This document shows positions 36,766 to 44,116 of a stretch of DNA of 45,190 bases, one piece after another. The notes under the pieces were generated by a model. It was not told the DNA's origin, searched no databases, and was given only the letters and a program-made list of their open reading frames with translations. Every line of letters starts with the position of its first letter. The first letter of the stretch is position 1. The stretch comes from Eubacteriales bacterium (GTDB taxonomy: Bacteria > Bacillota > Clostridia > Monoglobales > UMGS1388), in assembly GCA_029004515.1 (NCBI GenBank), contig JAQVYH010000010.1, positions 1-45,190 of the forward strand, written 5' to 3'. A program made the position numbers and the translations under genes.

Positions 36766-36794
36766 ATTTTATCGAACATTTGTTCGATTGTCAA
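36766..36794 (-). promoter_or_regulatory. Promoter of dinB
   Basis: TTGACA (36789-36794) and TAAAAT (36766-36771) are 17 bp apart on the - strand, with the LexA box in the spacer. Confidence 0.78.
36773..36786. promoter_or_regulatory. LexA (SOS) box at dinB
   Basis: CGAACATTTGTTCG is a perfect palindrome matching the Gram-positive SOS box CGAAC-N4-GTTCG. Bound LexA would block the promoter. Confidence 0.9.
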
Positions 36795-36815
36795 TATCAA
36801 GATGAAATTTTTTAT

Positions 36816-36846
36816 AAAAAAAGAGAACGAATTTTATTCGTTCTCT
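36816..36846 (-). terminator. Intrinsic terminator of the GH9 gene
   Basis: GAGAACGAA and TTCGTTCTC pair around a five-base loop, followed by seven T on the - strand. It is preceded by the 14-base word CGACGGTCTG-containing motif also seen at 11009-11022. Confidence 0.88.
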
Positions 36847-36865
36847 CAGACCGTCGAAAATCTAA

Positions 36866-39265
36866 TTAATACAAATCAGCCATCGTGGATAATAGTCTGG
36901 CTGTTGAGTTTACCCACACTTCGTAATATGTAGCAGCGTTCATCACAGGCATAAATGGCAAATCGTGGTCATCCTGAGTTTGTATACCTACAGGCACTTC
37001 ACCTACCATATCAAACATAAACTCTGTATACATAGGGGTAAAGTCATAACCCTCACCATACATATATGAACGAGCGAAAGGATTCTTTCCCAAAATCCAC
37101 TCAATTTGATCTCTTGCGATCTTAAGCAAGCTATCATCGCCAAGAGCTATAGCTGTTTGGGTTATAGCCTTTGCCTTGCTTAATATTACGCTAAAGTAGC
37201 CCCTAAGACTGAATGCAACAGGGAATCTTCTTAAATAATACTCATCACTAAGCTTAATGCCGTTTCTAACCTGTGCATTGTGTTCTTTAATTGCAGCCTC
37301 GCCTTGAAGTGCATGTAAAATACATCCCTCGCATTCTTCTTCTTTTGTAGCAATTTTATATATAGCTGCAGGAATCAACCCATAAGGCTGGATGTATTCA
37401 TATGTTTTTTTAATATACTCTGAATACAATTCCAAACTTTTTTTCCATTGTGGATTCTGCATGTTTTCGGGAGCAAATCTTATCATCATTGATATAGGCT
37501 TAACAAAAACGCACTCATGTCCTTGGTGGAAAAATGCTACAGGCACGCTTTTTTCACGATTAGAATAGAAGAAGCCTATCATAGGAATATCCCAATCAGT
37601 GTATTCAGTCTGCTGGCATTCAAGCACAACATCTACAAATTCGTTAGCTTGCTGTATATATTTATCGTCTCCGGTAAGCTTGTATAATTCAATCGCAGCT
37701 GTTGCCATTTTACCATTAAGCATCACTTCGTTGCCCATATAGTTCTTTTTTCTGCGGCCCTTGACATTACTCTCCTGTCCAGTTGCCATAAATGCACTAC
37801 TAGGCACGCCAGGAACAGATGCACGGATTTTGCACCCTTCCAAAGCAAAATCATAGTCTTCTATTGCACACTTAAGACAATAATCAGCGTATTCATCATC
37901 TATGCCTCTAAATAATCTTGCACCAAGCGCTTCTGCCTCTGCTCCTGCTGCATTGACACCGGCGAAATTGCCAGCTTCACTATTCAGGTCATCAACATCT
38001 CCAACTATGTTTTGTGTCCACAGGCCAATAGTTGTCCACATACATCTGAATCCATCACCAAATCTGGTGCGCATCATCCAAGAAAGGCCCCATCTTGCCT
38101 CATCTAAAAGTCTTTCAAATAACTGTTCATTATCTCTTACTTTATCTGCCAGCTCAAGCATTGCTTGTACCGATAGCGCAGTGTTTGATAGCCCCTGGCT
38201 AAGGTCACCTGCATCGTGCCATCCGCCTGCAGCCAAAACCTTTCTTCCGTCAGGGTGTACACAAAAACTGTCCATATGACACATTGTGTGTGAGCCAGGC
38301 AGATCAAAACCGCATCGCTCTTGCATAAAAAAGTTAATAATCTTCCATGTTGGAGAATCATAACATTCATTTGATACAATAAAGGGTTTTGTTTTTGTAG
38401 TTGCAGTCTGTATATAATATTTGCCCTCTTCTTCAAGGCCTGTAAAGTCAAGCATATTAAGCTTTTCGCCATCAAGAATCATAGGCATACCTTCTCCGCT
38501 AAATACAACCTGATTAGTATTATATTCCAATATTTCGAAATGAAGATTCTCGCCTTGTGAAATGGCTGTCTTCTTATCAGTTGGTCTGTACCCACTATGA
38601 CAAAAAGCGATTCTGTCGCCAAGACCCCAACCTTCATAATGTTCAGCATCTACGAGGGACAATTCTAATTTGTTAAAATAAAGAACGGACCTATCTGAAA
38701 TATCAGGCTGGCTACCGTGGATATTATATCCTATCATAAGTGCAGAAACGCAATCTCTTGGAATATAAGGGATTTCCCACGAAATCTGCGACCATTTTTT
38801 ATTAGGTATGTTGATATGGTGAACTCCCTCAAATCTTTCATCTCTCGGATACGTGTTTTCTCCACCGTTTACCATAGAAAGAGACAGCCAGACATTCCTA
38901 CTGCCCGGACAATCAGGATAAACCCATACAGATACCCTGTTGTATTCACTCCAGTCAGCAGAATTACCCTTAAATACAATGTTGGCTCTTGTGTAGCTTC
39001 TGTGGCTTTTAGGTTTAAATGGCAATGTTGACGGAACGTCTAGCTTTAATGATGTTGTATCATATAAAGAAAAGTCGTTACTTACAGACAGCGTTCCGGG
39101 TCCAACATATTCAATATTTTCCTTTGACTCCATACTACTGAGAAGAAGTGATTTATGTACATGCTTTTGGGCCATTCTCTTACTTGCACCATCATCTTCA
39201 TTTGCTTTCATAGCTTTCCACGCATAGTTGCTTTCGTGTAGCAGTTTTTCTAATTCTTTTTTCAT
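36866..39265 (-). CDS. Glycoside hydrolase family 9 enzyme without signal peptide
   Basis: GH9 enzymes are inverting beta-glucanases (cellulases, cellodextrinases, some exo-glucosaminidases). The 799-residue protein has an N-terminal beta-sandwich resembling a carbohydrate-binding or galactose-binding-like module (about 50-205), a CelD-type Ig-like domain (about 215-300, IVSNECYDSPTWKIINFFMQERCG at the join) and the catalytic (alpha/alpha)6 barrel. The catalytic base motif GGWHDAGDLSQG is at 348-359, and the proposed acid Glu is in YYEVWVNSTA near the end. The N-terminus (MKKELEKLLHESNYAWK) is charged and lacks a signal peptide, so it is likely cytoplasmic. ATG 39265 follows GAGGTG. Substrate is not predictable. 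Confidence 0.88.
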   Translation of the reverse strand: MKKELEKLLHESNYAWKAMKANEDDGASKRMAQKHVHKSLLLSSMESKENIEYVGPGTLSVSNDFSLYDTTSLKLDVPSTLPFKPKSHRSYTRANIVFKGNSADWSEYNRVSVWVYPDCPGSRNVWLSLSMVNGGENTYPRDERFEGVHHINIPNKKWSQISWEIPYIPRDCVSALMIGYNIHGSQPDISDRSVLYFNKLELSLVDAEHYEGWGLGDRIAFCHSGYRPTDKKTAISQGENLHFEILEYNTNQVVFSGEGMPMILDGEKLNMLDFTGLEEEGKYYIQTATTKTKPFIVSNECYDSPTWKIINFFMQERCGFDLPGSHTMCHMDSFCVHPDGRKVLAAGGWHDAGDLSQGLSNTALSVQAMLELADKVRDNEQLFERLLDEARWGLSWMMRTRFGDGFRCMWTTIGLWTQNIVGDVDDLNSEAGNFAGVNAAGAEAEALGARLFRGIDDEYADYCLKCAIEDYDFALEGCKIRASVPGVPSSAFMATGQESNVKGRRKKNYMGNEVMLNGKMATAAIELYKLTGDDKYIQQANEFVDVVLECQQTEYTDWDIPMIGFFYSNREKSVPVAFFHQGHECVFVKPISMMIRFAPENMQNPQWKKSLELYSEYIKKTYEYIQPYGLIPAAIYKIATKEEECEGCILHALQGEAAIKEHNAQVRNGIKLSDEYYLRRFPVAFSLRGYFSVILSKAKAITQTAIALGDDSLLKIARDQIEWILGKNPFARSYMYGEGYDFTPMYTEFMFDMVGEVPVGIQTQDDHDLPFMPVMNAATYYEVWVNSTARLLSTMADLY

Positions 39266-39367
39266 AAAATATCACCTCTTGACAATGTTCCAATTGATTA
39301 TAACTATAATTCTAACATTATTCAACACCTATTCGAAACTTTAACATATTTGTCACAATTCAAAAAA

Positions 39368-39396
39368 AAACTCCCCTATAGGGAGTCTTTTTTTTA
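39368..39396 (-). terminator. Terminator after the Cys-rich gene
   Basis: On the - strand AAAAAAAGACTCCCTATAGGGAGTTTTTTTTT: the stem GACTCCC/GGGAGTT around TATA is followed by a T run, 2 bp beyond the stop codon. Confidence 0.85.
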
Positions 39397-39397
39397 A

Positions 39398-40216
39398 CTA
39401 CTTTTTACAACCGCATCCTTCGCCACGCTGAATTGGCTCAAACTCATCAGCAAGTGGTGGGAAGAATTCATCCATTGGGAAACGAAGTGAATTAAACAGG
39501 TCACAAGGGTTCTCTTCAGTTGCAACAATGCATTCTTTCTGTGGGTAACAGAAATCTACTGCAGGGATAGACAACTGAACATTTCTCTCAATCTTTACGA
39601 TTGTGAACAAACCAAGAGTTACAAGAACAATCTTGTCACCATGTGATACAAGTTCATCATCAAAACAGTCAGATACGCTTGCTGGAACAGTTGCAAGGTC
39701 ACAATCACAGCAACATGTGCAATGGCATCTCTCAACTACTTTAGCAGAAAGAGCGATAGGGTCTACTACCTCTACTACTGCTTTTGGCATATTGTTCTTT
39801 TTCCACATTTCAGGTATTTGAGCGCCTGGGTTGTATTTCGATGTGTAAATTTTTGCATTACCTTCAGATCCAAAAAGAATTACCTTTTTATCAAAGGTAG
39901 CAAGTCCGTTAATAACTGTTGGTCTCGATACTCCTCTGAAAACCTCGAGGGTTACATTGAAAAAGTATTTAATATCAACTGTGTAGTATCCTCTGTTGAA
40001 TGGCACAGGTTCTAGGGTTGGAAATACCCAGATAACCTCTGCGGATTTAACTCTTACATTAATAGCCTGATTAATAAGTTCCTGATCACATCTTGTAAGG
40101 ATTACTCTTAAATCTTCAAGACAATCCTTTTCTCTACATACATCATAGACCTTATCTGTGTGAATACATACAGGTTCGTTGTGATTAGGACAGTTATTAT
40201 TCTGTCGCTCTGACAT
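39398..40216 (-). CDS. Cys-rich protein of unknown function, spore-coat candidate
   Basis: I do not recognise a named family. The 272-residue protein has no signal peptide or membrane segment. It is rich in Cys, including the cluster RCHCTCCCDCD (about 170-180) and the C-terminal GCGCKK, with further Cys near the N-terminus (NCPNHNEPVC, DVCREKDC). Between them lies a beta-rich region (YYTVDIKYFFNVTLEVF). Cytosolic proteins with such Cys clusters in spore-formers are often coat proteins cross-linked by disulfides; that is inference. ATG 40216 is preferred because AGGAGG lies at the right distance; upstream ATGs overlap it. The divergent neighbour at 40315 may share its timing. Confidence 0.75.
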   Translation of the reverse strand: MSERQNNNCPNHNEPVCIHTDKVYDVCREKDCLEDLRVILTRCDQELINQAINVRVKSAEVIWVFPTLEPVPFNRGYYTVDIKYFFNVTLEVFRGVSRPTVINGLATFDKKVILFGSEGNAKIYTSKYNPGAQIPEMWKKNNMPKAVVEVVDPIALSAKVVERCHCTCCCDCDLATVPASVSDCFDDELVSHGDKIVLVTLGLFTIVKIERNVQLSIPAVDFCYPQKECIVATEENPCDLFNSLRFPMDEFFPPLADEFEPIQRGEGCGCKK

Positions 40217-40265
40217 AGCCATACCTCCTATAACTTTTATATTACAGTACATAATATGATAATCA

Positions 40266-40294
40266 TGAATTAAAGTGTTCGCACGGCATATAAT
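40266..40294 (+). promoter_or_regulatory. Candidate sigma-E-like promoter of the propeller/repeat gene
   Basis: TGAATTA (40266-40272), 14 bp, then CATATAAT (40287-40294) resembles mother-cell sigma-E promoters; the -10 differs from CATACAAT at one base. Confidence 0.35.
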
Positions 40295-40314
40295 TTACGG
40301 AGAGGTGTATATAT

Positions 40315-41673
40315 ATGAATACAATAATCAAACTTTCAAACAACCAAACCTGGATATTTTATTATAACAATGACAACGGAATATGTTTCTCAAGATTAAA
40401 TTCGCAAGGTAAAGTGTGCGATACTAGCATACTGTCTGGTAATTGCCCTGATGATTTTGATGTAATATGTGATAGTCAAGATAATATCCATCTGTGCTGT
40501 CAAAACAACGTCGGGGATATAATCTATTACCGTTGTACTAATCATTATTGGAATAAAACGGTATTGTTACATAGCAAGTCAAACACTACTAACAATAAAC
40601 AATTCAAACTTTTTACAGTTAATAATTGGATCAGCATATTATACACATTGGAGTATAGAAATAAAAATATGCTTGTGCACCATATACCGCAGCTTAGCGC
40701 TCAGCCAACTGTAATTGACTATATTGGTAAAGCTTATGCTGCATCATGTGATGTGGAAGGGAACATTGCCATATTTTATGATAGCGAGTTGAATTCAGCC
40801 TTTGGTTATAAAGAATACAAGTTGTCACAAAAAAGTTGGTCAGACTTTACTCCAAAGCCAGAATTTGACAGGAGCGATACTGTAGTATCCCTTTTCGATA
40901 ACAACAATGATCTTAACGTTGTATTCTCCAAGAATAAGGAAGTACATTATAGTGACAAACATGACAACACTCTTTTGTCAACAGGCACAAGACCGCTGAT
41001 TCATATTCTGAACAATATGCAAGTCATACAGTGGAACTATAAAGGGAAGATTCACAGCGCAATTTCAAGAGACGGTGTCTCATCATGGGAAAAATCCGGT
41101 GAATACAACATTGGTAATAACTATAAATTAATTGATATTTACAAAATATCTAGCAACTATCCTCAAATAGCACTAAAAGGCGAATATATATATGGTTATA
41201 TGGCGGACAATCGGGTAAATCTTTTAGGACTTAATGATTTCACTAATGGAGTTGACGATGATACTGAGGAAGTTATTATGAGCAATGTTTTAGAAGATAA
41301 TTACTACAAAGATGACAATTATGAGACGAATCGTTATGAAGTAAATCCTCATGAAATAAATCCTCATAAAGTAAATCCTCACGAAGTAAATCATCATGAA
41401 ATAAATCCTAATAAAGTAAATCATCATGAAGAAAACCATTATGAAGAAAATCATTATGAAGAAAATCATTATCAGGAAATGATTAAACCGCAAGAAGCAG
41501 CCCCTCAGGAAATAGACTACAGTTCGATTGAAACGACACTTGCAAACATAGAAAATATTCTAGAAAAAATACACTTGCAAATCTCTTCGCATGAAAACAG
41601 CTTGTTGGAAATTGGGAGAATAATAAAAGAACTGCCCATTGGCAGTTCTAAAAAAAGCAAATTTAGTCGATGA
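40315..41673 (+). CDS. Unknown propeller-like protein with 5-residue repeats
   Basis: I do not recognise a family. The first ~310 of 452 residues show repeated blade-like pieces, each a short aromatic strand followed by D/N-rich turns (QTWIFYYNNDNGICFSRL, GDIIYYRCTNHYWNKT, GKIHSAISRDGVSSWEKSG), suggesting a beta-propeller. A Tyr/His/Glu/Asn-rich stretch of 11 five-residue repeats (xYExN, PHEVN, HYEEN types) fills about 335-389. A short coiled coil (TLANIENILEKIHLQI) ends the protein. No signal peptide. ATG 40315 follows GGAGAGGTG. Position opposite a Cys-rich gene and a sigma-E-like promoter hint at a spore surface role. Its last 11 bp overlap nrdR. Confidence 0.75.
   Translation: MNTIIKLSNNQTWIFYYNNDNGICFSRLNSQGKVCDTSILSGNCPDDFDVICDSQDNIHLCCQNNVGDIIYYRCTNHYWNKTVLLHSKSNTTNNKQFKLFTVNNWISILYTLEYRNKNMLVHHIPQLSAQPTVIDYIGKAYAASCDVEGNIAIFYDSELNSAFGYKEYKLSQKSWSDFTPKPEFDRSDTVVSLFDNNNDLNVVFSKNKEVHYSDKHDNTLLSTGTRPLIHILNNMQVIQWNYKGKIHSAISRDGVSSWEKSGEYNIGNNYKLIDIYKISSNYPQIALKGEYIYGYMADNRVNLLGLNDFTNGVDDDTEEVIMSNVLEDNYYKDDNYETNRYEVNPHEINPHKVNPHEVNHHEINPNKVNHHEENHYEENHYEENHYQEMIKPQEAAPQEIDYSSIETTLANIENILEKIHLQISSHENSLLEIGRIIKELPIGSSKKSKFSR
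41317..41481 (+). repeat. 15-bp tandem repeat, 11 imperfect units, in frame
   Basis: Units of the type CATCATGAAGTAAAT encode five residues each (NYETN, RYEVN, PHEIN, PHKVN and so on to HYQEM). Units 7-9 are most alike (HHEEN, HYEEN, HYEEN), suggesting recent expansion by slippage. Confidence 0.9.
41622..41649 (-). terminator. nrdR terminator inside the convergent gene
   Basis: On the - strand AGAACTGCC and GGCAGTTCT pair around AATG and are followed by TTTATT. The site lies within the coding sequence of the convergent repeat-protein gene. Confidence 0.75.
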
Positions 41674-42130
41674 CAGTATTGTCATTGATAATAGACTGAA
41701 GTTCATCAAAAAATGACTGAATATCTTTAAATTCACGATAAACAGAAGCGAATCTAACATATGCAACTGCGTCGATATCACGAAGTCTTGTAAGGATAAG
41801 ATCACCTATTTCTTCAGATGTAATCTCACGTCGTTGCATCTCATATATTTTATTTTCAACGGAGTCAACCACTTTTTCAAGTTGCTTAATTCCGATAGGG
41901 CGTTTCTCGCATGCACGCATTAGTCCCATTATGAGTTTATTGCGATCAAAAGGCTGACGAGAACCGTCTTTTTTTATTACAGCAAGTGAAACACCTTCAA
42001 CTTTTTCATAAGTACTAAATCGTTTTCCACACTCAAGGCATTCGCGGCGTCTTCTTATGGTCTCCCCATCTTCACTTGTTCTGGAATCTATAACCTTGCT
42101 TTCTAGACAACCGCAGTACAGGCATTTCAT
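41663..42130 (-). CDS. nrdR: Transcriptional repressor NrdR
   Basis: NrdR senses nucleotide levels through an ATP-cone and represses ribonucleotide reductase genes. The 155-residue protein has the zinc ribbon C3, C6, C31, C34 (MKCLYCGC and CLECGKRFSTYE) and the ATP-cone from about 46 to 136 (VIKKDGSRQPFDRNKLIMGLMRAC, then REFKDIQSF after it). Start ATG 42130 gives the canonical N-terminus and has AGGAG upstream; longer frames exist but lack support. Its promoter contains an NrdR-box candidate, so autoregulation is likely. No ribonucleotide reductase gene is in the window. Confidence 0.96.
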   Translation of the reverse strand: MKCLYCGCLESKVIDSRTSEDGETIRRRRECLECGKRFSTYEKVEGVSLAVIKKDGSRQPFDRNKLIMGLMRACEKRPIGIKQLEKVVDSVENKIYEMQRREITSEEIGDLILTRLRDIDAVAYVRFASVYREFKDIQSFFDELQSIINDNTVID

Positions 42131-42156
42131 AATGAACACTCCTAACATATCAATAA

Positions 42157-42172
42157 TTACTATACATAGTGT
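42157..42172. promoter_or_regulatory. Candidate NrdR box before nrdR
   Basis: On the - strand ACACTATGTATAGTAA matches the NrdR box pattern ACACwATATNTwGTGT except at the last two and one central base. It sits just downstream of the -10 box. Confidence 0.55.
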
Positions 42173-42176
42173 GTTC

Positions 42177-42205
42177 ATTATACCACGAGTTTTACATAAA
42201 TACAA
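42177..42205 (-). promoter_or_regulatory. Sigma-A promoter of nrdR
   Basis: TTGTAT (42200-42205) and TATAAT (42177-42182) are 17 bp apart on the - strand. Confidence 0.7.
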
Positions 42206-42245
42206 ATGAAATTTTAATTACAATTGGTTGAATAGTATGTAAGAT

Positions 42246-42530
42246 TTATGATGTGACTATTTCTTTATTGTTATCCGAATTATCATAAAGAGTATATCTC
42301 TTTGTTTCAACAATTATTATGTCATCACCAATTTTTTTTATTTGTTTCCACGGAATTACAATGTTTTCTGATTTTGAAAAAAAGCCTTTGCCTCCCCCTT
42401 GTCCAGGTACTATTAAAGATAACAATCTGCCAGTAACTATATCAATTTCACAGTCACAAACAAAACCGAGTCTTTTGCCATCAAACACATCAATTACTTC
42501 CTTATTTCTTAAATCCTGTAATTTGTCCAT
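42246..42530 (-). CDS. PRC-barrel protein of the YlmC/YmxH sporulation family
   Basis: The 94-residue protein is a single PRC-barrel domain: LRNKEVIDVFDGKRLGFVCDCEID, then GRLLSLIVPG and IVIPWKQIKKIGDDIIIVE. This is the YlmC/YmxH family of Firmicutes, sporulation-associated but of unknown mechanism. GGAG precedes ATG 42530. nrdR follows after about 115 bp, an order seen in several Clostridia; the two have separate promoters here. Confidence 0.85.
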   Translation of the reverse strand: MDKLQDLRNKEVIDVFDGKRLGFVCDCEIDIVTGRLLSLIVPGQGGGKGFFSKSENIVIPWKQIKKIGDDIIIVETKRYTLYDNSDNNKEIVTS

Positions 42531-42592
42531 CTTCTCATCTCCTCAACTAATTATATTGTAAACAAGATGGAATTATGATAAGCGACCTATTT

Positions 42593-43609
42593 TTATATTT
42601 CTGACCATGTTTTGTATACTTGGTATACATTTTCAGGCTTAGCATTAAGTCCGAATTCACACTGAGCAACGCATCCACCATTCTGCCACAAATTATCTTT
42701 TACCTGTTTTACAGCCTGTGCAATTTCTTCAGTAGACGCATTAGGGAGCATATGTTGCCTATCGATTTCTCCCCAGAAAGTTATTTTGCCTTTAAACTGC
42801 TGTAAATCATTAAAATCCATACAAAACAGTTGTGCATTAACCGCATCAAGTCCAAGCTCTACAAGATGTGGAAGAATTTCTAATATATACCCATCGGAGT
42901 GCATTAAAATCTTTTTGCCGTAACTATGAGCAATATCAATATAATCCTTATACATCGGTTTGAAAATCTCACACCATAGATTTGGATTAATAAGTAATGA
43001 TTTTTGACATCCCCAATCATCCATAAAAAACAAGCAATCTATATCGGTTTGTGCCCATAATGTCAGCAATTCACTGTAATATTTATGCATCATACCAATA
43101 AATTCAAGCATATTGTCAGGCTTGGTGATAAGGTCGCAATACAAATTTTCGGTGCCTCTTATAAACTGTAATTGCTCAAAGGGTCGGGGACAACATCCAC
43201 CGATTAAAAATTCATCTTTAGCTGCGCAATATTCATTTATCTTTTTTTGATTAATTGTCAGATTCTCAACAGGGATATGAATTTTGTCTATTCCTTCCCA
43301 ATCGTAATCGTCGTCACTAATGATAGGATTTTTAACCTCTCCTATTGCACCATTATTCAAATTTTCAAAAGTACAACACCATTCATCAATATATATGCCT
43401 TTCATATTAGGGTTGCCATAGGTCGGAGGAGTTTGTGAACAAAATCCCGGTGTGCCAAACAAAATATCCTCAGGGAAATCATTAAACAGCTTACTCAGTT
43501 CTTCTTTATGATAGATTTCAGCATAATTAAGATATGATATGGTTCTGGGAACAATGCCCGTATCGTTTTTAAACTCTAATGTTTTGTATACCAGTTCTCT
43601 TGGTTTCAT
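42593..43609 (-). CDS. Uroporphyrinogen decarboxylase-family protein
   Basis: The 338-residue protein has the URO-D (beta/alpha)8-barrel pattern: MKPRELVYKTLEF at the N-terminus, FFMDDWGCQKSLLINPNLWCEIFKPMYKDYID near 205-236, KKILMHSDGYI near 243-253 and GLDAVNAQ near 264. The family contains true HemE and many cobalamin-linked methyltransferases (MtaA, CmuA type). True HemE residues are not evident and no haem genes are nearby, so a methyltransferase-like role in one-carbon or aromatic ether metabolism is more likely, but no corrinoid protein is adjacent. Start ATG 43609 follows GAGGTG by six bases. Confidence 0.82.
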   Translation of the reverse strand: MKPRELVYKTLEFKNDTGIVPRTISYLNYAEIYHKEELSKLFNDFPEDILFGTPGFCSQTPPTYGNPNMKGIYIDEWCCTFENLNNGAIGEVKNPIISDDDYDWEGIDKIHIPVENLTINQKKINEYCAAKDEFLIGGCCPRPFEQLQFIRGTENLYCDLITKPDNMLEFIGMMHKYYSELLTLWAQTDIDCLFFMDDWGCQKSLLINPNLWCEIFKPMYKDYIDIAHSYGKKILMHSDGYILEILPHLVELGLDAVNAQLFCMDFNDLQQFKGKITFWGEIDRQHMLPNASTEEIAQAVKQVKDNLWQNGGCVAQCEFGLNAKPENVYQVYKTWSEI

Positions 43610-43670
43610 TCCAATCACCTCAATCATACAATAACATACTTACGATATTTATTCAATCAAATTTCATATG

Positions 43671-43699
43671 TTGACAAAAATATTTATATAGATTATAAT
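43671..43699 (+). promoter_or_regulatory. Consensus sigma-A promoter upstream of rpmE
   Basis: TTGACA (43671-43676) and TATAAT (43694-43699) are exactly 17 bp apart, pointing at rpmE about 155 bp away. Confidence 0.8.
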
Positions 43700-43782
43700 A
43701 TAAATACCATATTGATAATAATACATAATATATTAAACGGGTAATTTGTAAACAAATTGTTAAACTTTTTTAGTAAAAAGCC

Positions 43783-43811
43783 TTGCAATATTTGTTAATA
43801 TATGATACAAT
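43783..43811 (+). promoter_or_regulatory. Second promoter of rpmE
   Basis: TTGCAA (43783-43788) and TACAAT (43806-43811) with a 17-bp spacer lie 47 bp before the rpmE start codon. Confidence 0.55.
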
Positions 43812-43857
43812 ATCATGCGGTTAATAATTATAAGTTTATATAAATGAGGTGAAACAA

Positions 43858-44058
43858 ATGAGAGAAGGAATACATCCAAATTACAATCAGACTTCAATAA
43901 CATGCGCTTGTGGCGAAGTTATCGCAACAGGTTCAACAAAGTCTAACATCCACGTTGAAATTTGTTCAAAGTGTCACCCTTTCTTTACAGGTAAACAGAA
44001 ACTTGTAGATACAGGCGGCCGTGTTGACAGATTCAAAAAGAAATTTAACATTGATTAA
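43858..44058 (+). CDS. rpmE: 50S ribosomal protein L31, zinc-binding form
   Basis: L31 lies at the subunit interface of the ribosome. The 66-residue protein carries the four zinc ligands C16, C18, C36 and C39 (TCACGE and ICSKCHPF), so this is the zinc-containing (C+) form, not the zinc-independent paralogue. Start ATG 43858 follows GAGGTG; a GTG at 43849 is part of that site. Two promoters and a terminator make it a single-gene unit. Confidence 0.97.
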   Translation: MREGIHPNYNQTSITCACGEVIATGSTKSNIHVEICSKCHPFFTGKQKLVDTGGRVDRFKKKFNID

Positions 44059-44063
44059 TTCAA

Positions 44064-44105
44064 AAAATAGCCTTACACAGTATTGTGTAAGGCTATTTTT
44101 TTATT
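44064..44105. terminator. Bidirectional terminator after rpmE
   Basis: AATAGCCTTACACA and TGTGTAAGGCTATT form a strong stem with A and T runs on both sides, serving rpmE on + and the lipoprotein gene on -. Confidence 0.9.
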
Positions 44106-44116
44106 TGAATAATATT

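Noticed and set aside
41317-41481. Regular repeats considered as a CRISPR array
   Set aside because: Units are 15 bp, contiguous without spacers and in frame with a gene, so they are a coding tandem repeat.
41290-41493. A 67-residue hydrophobic frame (Met/Ile/Phe-rich) on the - strand opposite the tandem repeat
   Set aside because: It is the mirror image of the 15-bp coding repeat; its repetitive membrane-like look comes from the complement of His/Glu/Asn codons, and it has no ribosome binding site.
42128-42178. Inverted repeat AATGAACAC/GTGTTCATT around the nrdR leader as an RNA hairpin hiding the start codon
   Set aside because: The outer arm overlaps the -10 box, so it would not be in the transcript.
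42131-42205. Longer N-terminus for NrdR starting at 42205
   Set aside because: It would place the promoter and NrdR box inside the gene; the zinc-ribbon N-terminus MKCLYC starts at 42130 with its own ribosome binding site.
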